The notes under the pieces were generated by a model, which saw only the letters and a program-made list of their open reading frames with translations, was not told the origin of the DNA and made no database searches. From the NCBI GenBank assembly GCA_910576125.1, contig CAJTHM010000018.1, positions 1-64,000 on the forward strand: a stretch of 64,000 bases of DNA. Direction: 5' to 3'. Shown here piece after piece: positions 1 to 8,590 of this stretch. The stretch comes from Lachnospiraceae bacterium (GTDB lineage Bacteria; Bacillota; Clostridia; Lachnospirales; Lachnospiraceae). Positions within the stretch are counted from its first letter, which is position 1. Every line of letters begins with the position of its first letter. The translations under genes were made by a program, and so were the position numbers.

Positions 1-28
1 TACTTGCATTTTTGAGCATAAAATCTGT

Positions 29-73
29 GACTCTTAATCAGGGTGTCCAGGGTTCGAGCCCCTGGTGGCGCAC
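29..73 (+). pseudogene. 3' half of tRNA-Lys (anticodon CTT), no 5' half
   Basis: Positions 31-37 form an anticodon loop with anticodon CTT at 33-35. A T arm follows, with stem 48-52/60-64 closed around loop 53-59, then the 3' acceptor strand at 65-71 and a discriminator A at 72. The 5' half that should occupy bases 1-28 shows neither a D arm nor a strand complementary to the acceptor, and the 5' anticodon stem has a G-G mismatch. Identity to a lysine tRNA therefore begins near base 29. A 3' tRNA half next to unrelated DNA is the usual footprint of site-specific integration, but a simple deletion would look the same. Confidence 0.6.
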
Positions 74-99
74 TAGAAGGACTGTTTTTGAGGACATAT

Positions 100-124
100 G
101 AGCCTTGGGGACGGTTCTTTTTTT
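100..124 (+). terminator. Short hairpin with T run after tRNA-Lys remnant
   Basis: A five-base-pair stem (100-104 with 113-117) is followed by seven T residues. It lies between the tRNA remnant and the promoter of the next gene and probably ended the tRNA transcript. The stem is short, so termination may be weak. Confidence 0.45.
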
Positions 125-147
125 GTGCCCGGAAAGCAGGGCGGTAC

Positions 148-176
148 TTGAATTATAGTCCTGTTTTCTGTATAAT
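148..176 (+). promoter_or_regulatory. Sigma-A promoter for the 217-1635 gene
   Basis: TTGAAT at 148-153 and TATAAT at 171-176 are separated by 17 bases. The start codon at 217 lies about 40 bases downstream of the -10 box. Confidence 0.65.
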
Positions 177-216
177 ATTTAGACAGAAAAAGATATCAAC
201 CGAAAGGAAGACAGAG

Positions 217-1635
217 ATGAAAAAGATACGCAATATCGTGACGATGGTGTGCGCGCTGGCGGCGGCCGCCGCTCTTTGGATGCAGGCGGGTTCCGCGTTC
301 ATGAAGCTGCAGGCGGGAGCTGAGCCCCTGGATTCGGAGACGGAGTTTGGCCAGGTCCGGGGAGAGTACATATCCTATGAGGCGGCATATCCGGTGGGAG
401 TCTGCGTGGAGGAGTATTATTCCGGGGATCCGGACCGGGTGAGGACTTACGGGTATGTGGTGTACGATATGGAAAGGCAGACTTTCCTTTACATCGTGGT
501 GCCGGAGCAGTATGACGGGCGCTATTCAAGCCTGCTGTATAATCTGCAGCTGGCAGTGGAGCTGCGGGCGGGAAAAGATATGACCCCGGCCCGGGAGGAG
601 GGCTCGCTGGAACTCATGGACCAGGCTGCAATAGACCATGCCATGGTCGCGCTGGAGGAGAGCGAGATTGTGGAGCTCTATAATGATGTGAAAGACGATA
701 AAGTGTACAGCGACACTTATTTTGGGGATGAATACGGCGAAATCATGGCGGCTGTGAGCCAGGAGATTTCCCGGGGCGTATCGCAGTCGGAATGGTACCG
801 GATAGACAGCGGGAGCATAAACGGTATGACGATACCCGACATCTGGATCTGCATTCTGGCGGCGGGGCTGAGCGCTCTGATTGCCGTGGGCAACCTGATT
901 TCCCTCTTTACCGGAGGCAGGGCGAAACAGGGCGGAAAAGCATCGGATTCCGCCGGCGCGATGGAGCGGTTCCTGGACGCCCAGAGGGGATGGGTGGAGG
1001 AATGGTGCCAGTACTGCCTGGCGCGGGCAAGCCGTTCCGCCTATCTGTCAGTGGCAATCTGGGTGGTGATTCTTGTGGGCATCGGCTATTTCGCCAAGAC
1101 GCCGACGGAGAGAATCTTTACTTTCTCCCTGCCCTTGGGACTGCTTTTGGGAGAGCTTACGGGGCTGTTCATAATATGGGTGCAGAGAGGCCAGGCCAAG
1201 CCCCGCAAGATACTTAAGAGAATGGAAAAGGGTGTGAGGAAAGCGCTTCCCTCAGCCGGCGCCCAGGAGGAATTCGCGGAGGATTTCCTGAAAGCGGGAG
1301 AGGAATGGGCGTTCCGGGAGAGGAAGAAGAATTCCATGCTTTATGGGAGGCTGGGGAGCCGTTATTGGAGCGCCTTTTTCGGCACTGGAGTCGTCACTAT
1401 AGTGGAAGTGGAGAAGCTGGAAAGAGTGGAGCCGGAGACCATATCCGGTTCGTACCGCAGCGGCAAGGTCAGAGTCTCCTATGAGTCCTATGTGGCCAAA
1501 TTCTATTATCAGGGCACGCCGCTCTGGGAGAATGGGGATAAGGCATTCTCTTTCGAGACTACAGGCGGCCGGGACGCATTCCTGGCTCTGGCGGTCAAAA
1601 GGGGCGTGGACGGCGTAAAGATAAGGGAAGCGTGA
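217..1635 (+). CDS. Unknown multi-spanning membrane protein (472 aa)
   Basis: Not recognised. The start at 217 is chosen because GAAAGGAAG lies just upstream and the protein then begins with a basic, hydrophobic signal-anchor (residues about 1-30). A soluble, acidic, probably extracytoplasmic region follows to about residue 200. Three further hydrophobic segments lie near residues 205-233, 274-292 and 300-322, and a basic cytoplasmic C-terminal domain completes the protein. An upstream in-frame extension to 43 would run through the promoter and has no signal peptide, so it is rejected. The gene ends four bases before the phosphatase start, so the two are probably co-transcribed. The function cannot be deduced; the layout (signal anchor, outer domain, membrane cluster, inner domain) resembles small-family Lachnospiraceae membrane proteins. 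Confidence 0.75.
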   Translation: MKKIRNIVTMVCALAAAAALWMQAGSAFMKLQAGAEPLDSETEFGQVRGEYISYEAAYPVGVCVEEYYSGDPDRVRTYGYVVYDMERQTFLYIVVPEQYDGRYSSLLYNLQLAVELRAGKDMTPAREEGSLELMDQAAIDHAMVALEESEIVELYNDVKDDKVYSDTYFGDEYGEIMAAVSQEISRGVSQSEWYRIDSGSINGMTIPDIWICILAAGLSALIAVGNLISLFTGGRAKQGGKASDSAGAMERFLDAQRGWVEEWCQYCLARASRSAYLSVAIWVVILVGIGYFAKTPTERIFTFSLPLGLLLGELTGLFIIWVQRGQAKPRKILKRMEKGVRKALPSAGAQEEFAEDFLKAGEEWAFRERKKNSMLYGRLGSRYWSAFFGTGVVTIVEVEKLERVEPETISGSYRSGKVRVSYESYVAKFYYQGTPLWENGDKAFSFETTGGRDAFLALAVKRGVDGVKIREA

Positions 1636-1639
1636 GAAA

Positions 1640-2269
1640 GTGGAGATATATCTTTTCAGACATGGGGAGACGGATTGGAACAAGGCGCGCAGGCTTCAGG
1701 GGCACAGCGACATCCCGCTGAATGAATTTGGCCGGGAACTGGCGGTAGAGACGGCAAAGGCTCTGGCCGGGATATCCTTTGACAGGGCATTCAGCTCTCC
1801 CCTGAAGAGGGCTTTTGAAACGGCGGAGATTCTCCTGGCCGGGCAGGATGTCTCTCTGGAGACGGATGAGCGGCTGATGGAGATGGGGTTTGGCGAGTGC
1901 GAGGGCGGAGACTTTGACCGGCCGAAGCTGGATTCGGAGCATCCTCTGCATGATTTCTTCTGCAGGCCCCAGTGCTTTCAGCCCCGGGCAGGCGCCGAGT
2001 CCTTTCAGGAGGCTTTTGGCCGGGGGCAGGCGTTTCTGCGGGAGCGGATTGTTCCCCTGGAGGGAAGCTGCAGCCGTGTGCTGATTGTGGCCCATGGGGC
2101 CTTTAACAGATGCCTGCTGAGCGCCATAGGGGAAATTCCTCTGGAAAAGTTCTGGGAGATAGGCCTGCCTAACTGCGCGGCATCCATTCTTTCTCTGGAG
2201 GACGGCAAGTTCCGGATTCTCGAGATGGGGAAAGTCTATTATGGGACGCCGGTGAACGCCAGACCGTGA
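1640..2269 (+). CDS. Histidine phosphatase family protein
   Basis: A 209-residue branch-1 histidine phosphatase (phosphoglycerate-mutase-like fold). The RHGET motif is at residues 7-11, supplying the phosphohistidine nucleophile, and the second catalytic histidine is in VAHGAF near residue 151. Members hydrolyse phosphate monoesters of small metabolites, such as phosphosugars or alpha-ribazole phosphate; the substrate here cannot be predicted. It starts at GTG 1640, four bases after the preceding stop, which suggests translational coupling. The length is normal for single-domain members. Confidence 0.85.
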   Translation: MEIYLFRHGETDWNKARRLQGHSDIPLNEFGRELAVETAKALAGISFDRAFSSPLKRAFETAEILLAGQDVSLETDERLMEMGFGECEGGDFDRPKLDSEHPLHDFFCRPQCFQPRAGAESFQEAFGRGQAFLRERIVPLEGSCSRVLIVAHGAFNRCLLSAIGEIPLEKFWEIGLPNCAASILSLEDGKFRILEMGKVYYGTPVNARP

Positions 2270-2349
2270 AGGGGGCGGAAGCCGGCGGCAGAATATGTGC
2301 TGCCGGGAGCGGCGCTGCCTGCGTTTTGCAAAACCGGCTTGGAGGCAAT

Positions 2350-3138
2350 ATGACACAATCGACAGACATTTTTGACACACATGCCCATTATGACGATAAA
2401 GCCTTTGACGGGGACAGGGAGGCTCTCCTGAGCCGCCTGCCCGGGGAGGGCATCGTCAGAGTGGTGAACGTCAGCGCCAGTTTGGAGTCCTGCAGGCGGA
2501 CTATGGCGCTGACAGAACGGTATGACTACATTTATGGCGCCATAGGCGTACATCCCGGCGAGACCGCGGAGCTCGACGAGGCGGGCTATGGCTGGCTGAA
2601 AGAGATGTGCGGACAGGATAAGTGCGTGGCAGTGGGCGAAATCGGGCTGGACTATTACTGGGACGAGCCGGGGCGGGAAATCCAGAAGAAATGGTTCGCC
2701 CGCCAGCTGCATCTGGCAAAAGAAGTGGTTCTTCCTGTCATCATACACTCCAGGGACGCGGCCAAGGACACGATAGACGTCATGAGGGCGGAAAAAGCGG
2801 AGGAGACGGGAGGCGTGGTCCATTGCTTTTCCTATACGAAGGAGACGGCCAGAGCTTTTCTGGACATGGGATTCTTCTTCGGCATAGGGGGCGTCCTGAC
2901 TTTCAAGAACGCCAGGAAACTGAGAGAGGCGGTGGAGTACATCCCGCTGGACCGGATTGTCCTGGAGACGGACTGTCCGTATCTGGCGCCTGTGCCTTAC
3001 CGGGGACAGCGCAACAGTTCCCTGTACCTGCCTTATGTGGTATCGGCTCTGGCCCAGGCAAAAGGAATCGGTGAAGAGGCTGTGCGCAGGGCGGTCTGGG
3101 AGAATTCCGTCAGGCTGTACCGCATGGAGGGCAGGTGA
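2350..3138 (+). CDS. tatD: TatD family metal-dependent hydrolase
   Basis: This 262-residue protein is a TatD-type deoxyribonuclease of the amidohydrolase superfamily. Metal-binding motifs appear in order: DTHAHYDD near the N terminus, EIGLDYY in the middle, IHSRDA, VHCFS, and ETDCPYLAP towards the end. TatD enzymes are cytoplasmic 3'-5' exonucleases linked to DNA repair and turnover. ATG 2350 is preferred over the longer frame from 2266 because GGAGGC lies just before it and the TatD fold starts at once. It follows the phosphatase by 80 bases and is probably in the same transcript, which ends at the strong terminator at 3259. Confidence 0.92.
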   Translation: MTQSTDIFDTHAHYDDKAFDGDREALLSRLPGEGIVRVVNVSASLESCRRTMALTERYDYIYGAIGVHPGETAELDEAGYGWLKEMCGQDKCVAVGEIGLDYYWDEPGREIQKKWFARQLHLAKEVVLPVIIHSRDAAKDTIDVMRAEKAEETGGVVHCFSYTKETARAFLDMGFFFGIGGVLTFKNARKLREAVEYIPLDRIVLETDCPYLAPVPYRGQRNSSLYLPYVVSALAQAKGIGEEAVRRAVWENSVRLYRMEGR

Positions 3139-3258
3139 GCCGGGGCAGAGAGACGGGTTCGGTCCGGATGGAGCCCGGGGAGCCGTGGTGTTAAAAGCGG
3201 AAAGAAGCCTTATGAGGATTTGGGGATAGGAATCTTTCCGGAATGGGAGGGAGCGATG

Positions 3259-3297
3259 CCATCAGGCGCTTTTTGGAGCGCCTGGTGGATTTTTTTA
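3259..3297 (+). terminator. Rho-independent terminator after tatD
   Basis: A 12-base-pair stem (3259-3270 with 3277-3288, one G-T pair) closes a six-base loop. Six or more T residues follow at 3290-3296. It cleanly ends the first operon. Confidence 0.85.
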
Positions 3298-3341
3298 TGT
3301 CTTATCGGAAAGTATTGTTTAGAAATAACAATAAATAATTA

Positions 3342-3839
3342 TTGAAAAACGATAAATATATATTGACAATCGTGATTCCGAGTGATATATTGTCTGGTAA
3401 AGGAAAAACAGGATATGAAAAATATCTGTTGGATTTCATGTTCTATTCGGGAATCGCGGTCACGCTGACCCTGCCTTTCAGCATTAAGAAAATCGGGGAG
3501 CTGTTCCCGTACATGGTGGAGCACTATGAGGAGACGGTCATCATCTATTTTGTGCTGGGGGTGTCGGCGCTGGTACTGCTGAGGGAGCTGAGGAGGATTT
3601 TCCGGACGGTACTGGAGGAGAATTGCTTCGTACAGGAGAATGTGGCCAGTCTGAACAAGATGGGCAGCTGGAGTTTCTTCATCGCGCTGATGTCCGCGGT
3701 TCGCAGCATTGTATATATGACCATCGCCATGTGGGTGGTCATCTGCGTGTTCATCATTGCGGGTCTGTTCAGCAAGGTGCTGGCCTATGTGTTCGAGCAG
3801 GCCGTGCAATATAAGGAAGAGAACGATTTGACTGTTTAG
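3342..3839 (+). CDS. DUF2975 family membrane protein
   Basis: A 165-residue protein with four predicted membrane segments, near residues 30-46, 63-80, 111-128 and 130-150, matching the DUF2975 layout. These proteins are typically encoded beside a small YozG-like Cro/CI regulator, as here (gene at 3898). The function is unknown; the pair is often assumed to be a membrane protein with its own regulator. The TTG at 3342 has no clear ribosome binding site, so the true start could lie slightly downstream. Confidence 0.75.
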   Translation: MKNDKYILTIVIPSDILSGKGKTGYEKYLLDFMFYSGIAVTLTLPFSIKKIGELFPYMVEHYEETVIIYFVLGVSALVLLRELRRIFRTVLEENCFVQENVASLNKMGSWSFFIALMSAVRSIVYMTIAMWVVICVFIIAGLFSKVLAYVFEQAVQYKEENDLTV

Positions 3840-3897
3840 TGTGCGCCAATTGTTTGTGCCGGCTGCGTCGGCATAGTTGGGAGTATGAGGAGCGGAT

Positions 3898-4119
3898 ATG
3901 GGAATTATAGTGAATCTGGACGTAATGATGGCGAAGCGCAAGAAGAGTCTGACAGAACTGGCGGCTGAGGTGGATCTCACCCTTGCCAATCTGTCCATCT
4001 TGAAGAACAACAAGGCAAAGGCGGTGCGCTTTACCACTCTGGCGGCAATCTGCAGAGCCCTGGACTGCCAGCCGGGAGATATCCTGGAATATGTGGATGA
4101 TATGGACGGCGGAGAGTGA
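3898..4119 (+). CDS. YozG-like Cro/CI-type helix-turn-helix regulator
   Basis: This 73-residue DNA-binding protein belongs to the HTH_26 / YozG type. The helix-turn-helix lies near residues 19-52, with LTELAAEVDLTLANLSILKN as the first two helices. The tail ICRALDCQPGDILEY is the family signature. A GAGGAGC-like site precedes ATG 3898. It lies 58 bases after the DUF2975 gene and probably controls this two-gene unit. Confidence 0.88.
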   Translation: MGIIVNLDVMMAKRKKSLTELAAEVDLTLANLSILKNNKAKAVRFTTLAAICRALDCQPGDILEYVDDMDGGE

Positions 4120-4233
4120 ACTGATTTGTGACCGACAGGAGGATGACAGGATGGGACGGGGAAAAGAAAAGGCGGTATGGGTTTTGGGCATTTTTGGGTC
4201 TTATAAAAGGAAGGAAAGGAGCGAGAGACAGCT

Positions 4234-4700
4234 ATGGAAATGAAAGAGCAGAGCGTATGGGCAGATGGCACAGGTAGCGTCCGGCAGACGGCCGCACAGG
4301 CGGATAAGGATGCAAAGGGAGCGGGAGGAGCCACCGCAAATGCGGATTGGGCGGCGGGCAAGGCTCCGGACATTATTAAAGGAAATTCTGACACTCATGT
4401 CAGCCTGTACCTTTATCATGATTGCTTCCGTATCTGCAGAGCCTGAGCGCGGACGCGGGGCCGGTGCTGGTGCCCTATCTGGAGGAGCTGGGCTATCATA
4501 CGGAGGCGTTCTGGGAGGATTTCCCCATGGAATACGCCATGAACATGATGGAAAGCGATGGCAGCGGCCAGAGGGACCTGTCCTCACGGGAGACTTTTGG
4601 CTATTACTGGATGGCCAGACAGAAAAGCGGGATAGAGAACCTGGGGATTCGGACTTTCAACCTGTCGCGATTTCTGACCATGCGGAGTCTGAGCAGATAG
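4234..4700 (+). pseudogene. Probable frameshifted small membrane protein gene
   Basis: Coding-like sequence is split over three frames. One frame opens at ATG 4234 behind AAGGAAAGGAGC and encodes a hydrophilic, Ala/Gly-rich N terminus. A second frame encodes a hydrophobic stretch around 4362-4425 that looks like a membrane helix. A third frame runs from 4422 to the stop at 4700 with protein-like composition (LVPYLEELGYHTEAF). Joining them with two frameshifts would give one protein of about 150 residues with a single membrane segment. The family is not recognised. Alternatively, 4422-4700 may be a separate small gene starting at TTG. Confidence 0.35.
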
Positions 4701-4744
4701 GAGGGAAGTTTATAAAAAGTTTATAATGTAGGAACGCGGCGCTA

Positions 4745-4774
4745 TTGACTCTCCTGCCTGCTGAGGAGTACAAT
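4745..4774 (+). promoter_or_regulatory. Sigma-A promoter for the first ABC exporter
   Basis: TTGACT at 4745-4750 and TACAAT at 4769-4774 are separated by 18 bases. The ABC gene starts at 4861, leaving a leader of about 80 bases. Confidence 0.55.
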
Positions 4775-4860
4775 GAATAATTACGGTGCGGCGGCAGCAG
4801 GCCGCCGCCGGCGGAAATAACAAAAACAGCAGGCCCCCGGAGCGGGCAAGGGGTGTAGAT

Positions 4861-6639
4861 ATGAAACAAAAGAAATTTTCTCTGACTCCGTACATACTGG
4901 AATACAAATGGTATTATCTGGGAGGCGTCATCGTCCTGTTGCTGGTGGATCTGGCGAACCTCTATATCCCCCAGTATACCGGCGAGATTATCGACGGTCT
5001 GACAGTGGGAGCGATAGACTACGACGGAGTGATAAAACTGGTCTTGAAGCTGTTTGCCGCAGGGGCGGTGATGACGCTGGGACGGTTCGGCTGGAGATTC
5101 TTCATAATCGGCGCGTCCCGGGGAATCGAATACCGGCTCCGGAACGATATGTTCCGGCATCTGGAGACCCTTTCCGCCCGGTATTTCAACAGCCACAAGA
5201 CAGGGGATTTGATGGCCCGGTTCACCAATGATCTGCAGGCCATCCGCATGGCTGTGGGAATGGCTGTGGTGACGGTATTCGACGCGGTTGTGATGACCGC
5301 CATGGTCCTGGTGAAGATGGTGGTGTATGTGGATTTCAAGATGACGATTCTGGCCCTCATACCCATGATACTGATTTCCATAGGCTGCTATTTTTACGGA
5401 ATCGAGGCCAAAAAGCGTCAGACCAGGAGGCAGGACGCTTTCTCGGAACTGTCCGACAAGGTGCAGGAGAGCCTGGCGGGCGTGCGGGTGCTGAAAGCGT
5501 TCGTGCAGGAGGAAGAGGATTTCAAGGCCTTTGAGAAAGCCAGCCGAAACAGCATGGAGAAGAACCTTTCCATGGTGAAGCTGTGGGCGCTCTTCGGGCC
5601 TGCGCTGGACACGGTCATAGGCGTGAGCCTTTTGATGACGCTGCTGTTCGGCGGGCGTCTGGTATTGAACGGGGGCATATCCATCGGTAAGTTCGTGGCT
5701 TTCAACTCTTACATCGGCATGCTGGTGTGGCCCATGATCGCCTGTGGTGACTGCATCAATAACTTCAGTCAGGCGGCAGCGGCGTTCCAGAGGATTGCCG
5801 CCATTTTCCGGGAGGAACCGGATATCGTGGATCAGAGTCCGGAATCTCTGGCAGGCAAGGATGTACATATCGGAGGGGACATTACCTTAAAGAATCTGAC
5901 TTTCACTTATCCGGACGGCGAGGAGCCTGTGCTCAGGAACGTGAGCCTCCACGTAAAGGAGGGCGAGATGCTGGGAATCCTGGGGCGGACGGGCAGCGGG
6001 AAGTCCAGCCTGGCGGATTTGCTTCTGCGGGTCTATGACTGTGAGAAAGGCTCGCTTCTTCTGGACGGCAGGCCTATCACGGATTATCCCCTGGCAGTGC
6101 TGCACCGGGACATGGCCTATGTGCCTCAGGACAATTTCCTGTTCTCGGATACTTTGGAGGAAAATATCGCGTTCGGGCTGGAGGAGCGGATCAGTGACCA
6201 CCCGGAACTGCGTGCCGGCATCCGGAAAGCGGCCCGGGCGGCCTGTATCCATGACAATATCGTGGAATTCCCGGATGAGTACAGGACGCTGGTAGGCGAG
6301 CGGGGCGTGACCCTGTCCGGAGGGCAGAAGCAGAGGAGTTCTATCGCCCGGGCGCTGCTGATGGACGCTTCGGTATTGATTTTGGATGATTCCCTGTCTG
6401 CGGTGGACACGGATACGGAGGAGCAGATACTGGAGAACCTGATGGAACTGCGCAGAGGCAAGACTACGATTGTGATCGCGCACCGCATCTCCACCCTGCA
6501 GAAAGCGGACCATGTCGCGGTTCTGTCGGAGGGGGAGCTGACGGAGTACGGCACCCACGAGGAGCTTTTGGAACTCCATGGTTTCTATGCCCATATCTAT
6601 GAAAAGCAGCAGCTGGAGCAGGAATTGACTTCGTTATAG
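4861..6639 (+). CDS. ABC exporter half-transporter, subunit with degenerate Walker B
   Basis: A 592-residue type IV ABC exporter half: a six-helix membrane domain (about residues 10-310) followed by a nucleotide-binding domain. Walker A is GRTGSGKSS near residue 372, and the signature is a normal LSGGQ near 483. Walker B reads LILDDS, so the catalytic Glu is Asp. This is the pattern of the degenerate subunit in heterodimeric exporters such as BmrC/BmrD, LmrC/LmrD and TM287/288, which expel drugs or lipids. Its partner is the next gene. ATG 4861 is chosen because it follows AAGGGGTG and begins the family's usual N terminus. The substrate is unknown. Confidence 0.92.
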   Translation: MKQKKFSLTPYILEYKWYYLGGVIVLLLVDLANLYIPQYTGEIIDGLTVGAIDYDGVIKLVLKLFAAGAVMTLGRFGWRFFIIGASRGIEYRLRNDMFRHLETLSARYFNSHKTGDLMARFTNDLQAIRMAVGMAVVTVFDAVVMTAMVLVKMVVYVDFKMTILALIPMILISIGCYFYGIEAKKRQTRRQDAFSELSDKVQESLAGVRVLKAFVQEEEDFKAFEKASRNSMEKNLSMVKLWALFGPALDTVIGVSLLMTLLFGGRLVLNGGISIGKFVAFNSYIGMLVWPMIACGDCINNFSQAAAAFQRIAAIFREEPDIVDQSPESLAGKDVHIGGDITLKNLTFTYPDGEEPVLRNVSLHVKEGEMLGILGRTGSGKSSLADLLLRVYDCEKGSLLLDGRPITDYPLAVLHRDMAYVPQDNFLFSDTLEENIAFGLEERISDHPELRAGIRKAARAACIHDNIVEFPDEYRTLVGERGVTLSGGQKQRSSIARALLMDASVLILDDSLSAVDTDTEEQILENLMELRRGKTTIVIAHRISTLQKADHVAVLSEGELTEYGTHEELLELHGFYAHIYEKQQLEQELTSL

Positions 6640-6649
6640 GTCAGTTGGT

Positions 6650-6764
6650 AAAGTCGCGAAGGCGCACGAGAGGAACTTTCATGAGTGTATTTACGAATGA
6701 AAGCTCCTCTCATGAGATGTGCGCCAAAGGGACTTTACTCTTTAGTGCGTCGCGCAGCGACTTT
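6650..6764 (+). repeat. Nested long palindrome between the two ABC genes
   Basis: Three inverted repeats are nested inside one another. The outer is AAAGTCGC (6650-6657) with GCGACTTT (6757-6764). The middle is GGCGCAC (6661-6667) with GTGCGCC (6719-6725). The inner has 13 positions with one mismatch (6670-6682 with 6697-6709). It fills almost the whole gap between the exporter genes, ends four bases before the AGGAGG of the second gene, and has no T tract after it. It could be a palindromic mobile repeat or an mRNA element that sets the subunit ratio. Confidence 0.8.
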
Positions 6765-6781
6765 AATAGGAGGATTTGAGA

Positions 6782-8557
6782 ATGAGCGATTTGACGGATG
6801 ATAAGATTGAATCCAATTATAAGGGAAATGCTTTGCTGCATCTGCTTTCTTATATGAAGCCTTATATTGGCTGGATGGCTGTTTGCCTGGTGCTGGTGCT
6901 GGCTTTGACGGGGTTTGACTTGTATCGGCCTATTTTGATCGGCGATGCCATTGATTTGTTCGAGGCGCAGGGGGATTATGGCGTCATCGTGGACACTGCT
7001 ATCAAGTATGGGATTGTTCTGGCTTTGAGCTTTGTTTTCAATGTCACTCAGACATGGCTTCTGCAGAAGACCGGGCAGAGCATCATCCTCACAGTCCGGA
7101 AAGAGCTGTATGCCCATATCCAGTCTCTGAGCAGCCGCTATTTTGATCTGACGCCGGTGGGAAAGCTTGTGACCAGGGTCACCAACGATGTGGAGGCGCT
7201 GAATGAGATGTATTCCGGAATATTGGTTCGATTGTTCCGGAATATCGTGAAAATTATCGGATTGGCCGCTGTCATGCTGATGCTGGACTGGAAACTTTCC
7301 CTCATTTCTTTTGTGCTGCTGCCGGTGGTGGCGGTGCTGACAGTGGTGTTCCGCAAGATTGCAAGGGAGACTTACCGCATCACCAGGACCAGGCTGACGG
7401 ACATCAACACTTTCCTGTCCGAGAATATATCCGGCATGCGCATCATCCAGATTTTCGGCAGGGAGAAAAGGAAGTTCGAGGAGTTCAACGGCAAGAATTA
7501 TAAGCTGTACAAGGCGTTCTACAGGGAGATGATGGTGTTCGCCGTTTTCCGTCCCCTGATGTTCATTCTGAGTATCTTGGCGCTGATGACCGTGCTGGGA
7601 GTGGGCAGCAGGGATGTGCTGAACGGCACGATTTCTATCGGTACGTTGTATATTTTTGCACAGTATATCCAATCTTTCTTCGAGCCTATCCAGGAACTGG
7701 CGGAGCAGTTCTCCACCCTGCAGTCCTCCATCGCCTCGGCGGAGAAGATTTTTACCATCATGTCGGAGGAGCCCATGGTGAAAGAGGACGAGAATCCGGT
7801 GATTCTGCCGGAGATCAAGGGGCGCATCGAATTCTCCCATGTGTGGTTCGCTTACGACAATGAGAACTATGTGCTGCGGGACGTGTCCTTTGTGATAGAG
7901 CCCGGGGAGAGGGTGGCTTTCGTGGGCGCTACCGGCGCAGGGAAGTCCTCTATATTGAATCTGATTGGACGGTATTACGATATCCAGAAAGGGAATATTT
8001 ATATTGACGGGGTCGATATCAGGAGGCTGAGCAAAAAACAGCTGCGCAGCGCCATCGGGCAGATGCAGCAGGACGTGTTCGTGTTCGAGGGGAATGTGGA
8101 ATACAATATCCGCCTGCACAATGAGGACATTTCTCTGGAGGAGATTAAGGAGGCGGCGGAGTATGTCAACGCCTCTCACTTCATAGAGAAGCTTCCCGCA
8201 GGCTACAGCGAGCCTGTGACGGAGCGGGGCTCCACTTTTTCCGCGGGGGAGAGGCAGCTGCTGTCCTTTGCCAGGACTCTGGCCCACAAGCCCGGCATCT
8301 TGGTCATGGATGAAGCCACGGCCAATATCGACACGGAGACGGAGCTGCTGATTCAGGAGGCGCTGGAAAAGCTGATGCAGGGCCGCACCACTATCATGGT
8401 GGCCCACCGCCTGTCCACGATTCAGCATGCGGACTGCATCATGGTCATGCACAAGGGCAAAATCAAGGAGCAGGGCACCCATCAGGAGCTGCTGGCGCAG
8501 GACGGCATTTATAAGAAGCTGTATGAGCTTCAGATTCACCATGAGGCCACGGCGTAA
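6782..8557 (+). CDS. ABC exporter half-transporter, catalytic subunit
   Basis: A 591-residue partner of the preceding half-transporter: a six-helix membrane domain then a nucleotide-binding domain. Walker A GATGAGKSS lies near residue 383. Walker B LVMDEAT keeps the catalytic Glu, and the H-loop His is present (MVAHRLS). The signature is FSAGE instead of LSGGQ. Because each ATP site combines one subunit's Walker motifs with the other's signature, the altered signature here faces the Asp-containing site of the partner. Together they form one degenerate and one active site. Start at ATG 6782 follows AGGAGG at 6768-6773; an in-frame TTG at 6776 overlaps that site. Confidence 0.93.
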   Translation: MSDLTDDKIESNYKGNALLHLLSYMKPYIGWMAVCLVLVLALTGFDLYRPILIGDAIDLFEAQGDYGVIVDTAIKYGIVLALSFVFNVTQTWLLQKTGQSIILTVRKELYAHIQSLSSRYFDLTPVGKLVTRVTNDVEALNEMYSGILVRLFRNIVKIIGLAAVMLMLDWKLSLISFVLLPVVAVLTVVFRKIARETYRITRTRLTDINTFLSENISGMRIIQIFGREKRKFEEFNGKNYKLYKAFYREMMVFAVFRPLMFILSILALMTVLGVGSRDVLNGTISIGTLYIFAQYIQSFFEPIQELAEQFSTLQSSIASAEKIFTIMSEEPMVKEDENPVILPEIKGRIEFSHVWFAYDNENYVLRDVSFVIEPGERVAFVGATGAGKSSILNLIGRYYDIQKGNIYIDGVDIRRLSKKQLRSAIGQMQQDVFVFEGNVEYNIRLHNEDISLEEIKEAAEYVNASHFIEKLPAGYSEPVTERGSTFSAGERQLLSFARTLAHKPGILVMDEATANIDTETELLIQEALEKLMQGRTTIMVAHRLSTIQHADCIMVMHKGKIKEQGTHQELLAQDGIYKKLYELQIHHEATA

Positions 8558-8590
8558 AGGCAAAGGGGCAGGGAAGCAGGGAGGACGACG

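Larger units (their letters stand above)
4151..4860 (+). other. Gap between HTH gene and ABC exporter: small ORF, broken gene, promoter
   Basis: No intact conserved gene is seen. A 30-codon ORF at 4151-4243 follows an AGGAGG but has no recognisable product. The broken gene at 4234-4700 and the promoter at 4745 are listed separately. The remainder shows no further structure. Confidence 0.4.

Noticed and set aside
43..216. N-terminal extension of the first membrane protein
   Set aside because: The extension runs through the tRNA remnant, a terminator and the promoter; the start at 217 has a ribosome binding site and a signal anchor.
6710..8563. Minus-strand ORF of 617 codons
   Set aside because: It mirrors the catalytic ABC subunit on the plus strand, which has all family motifs.
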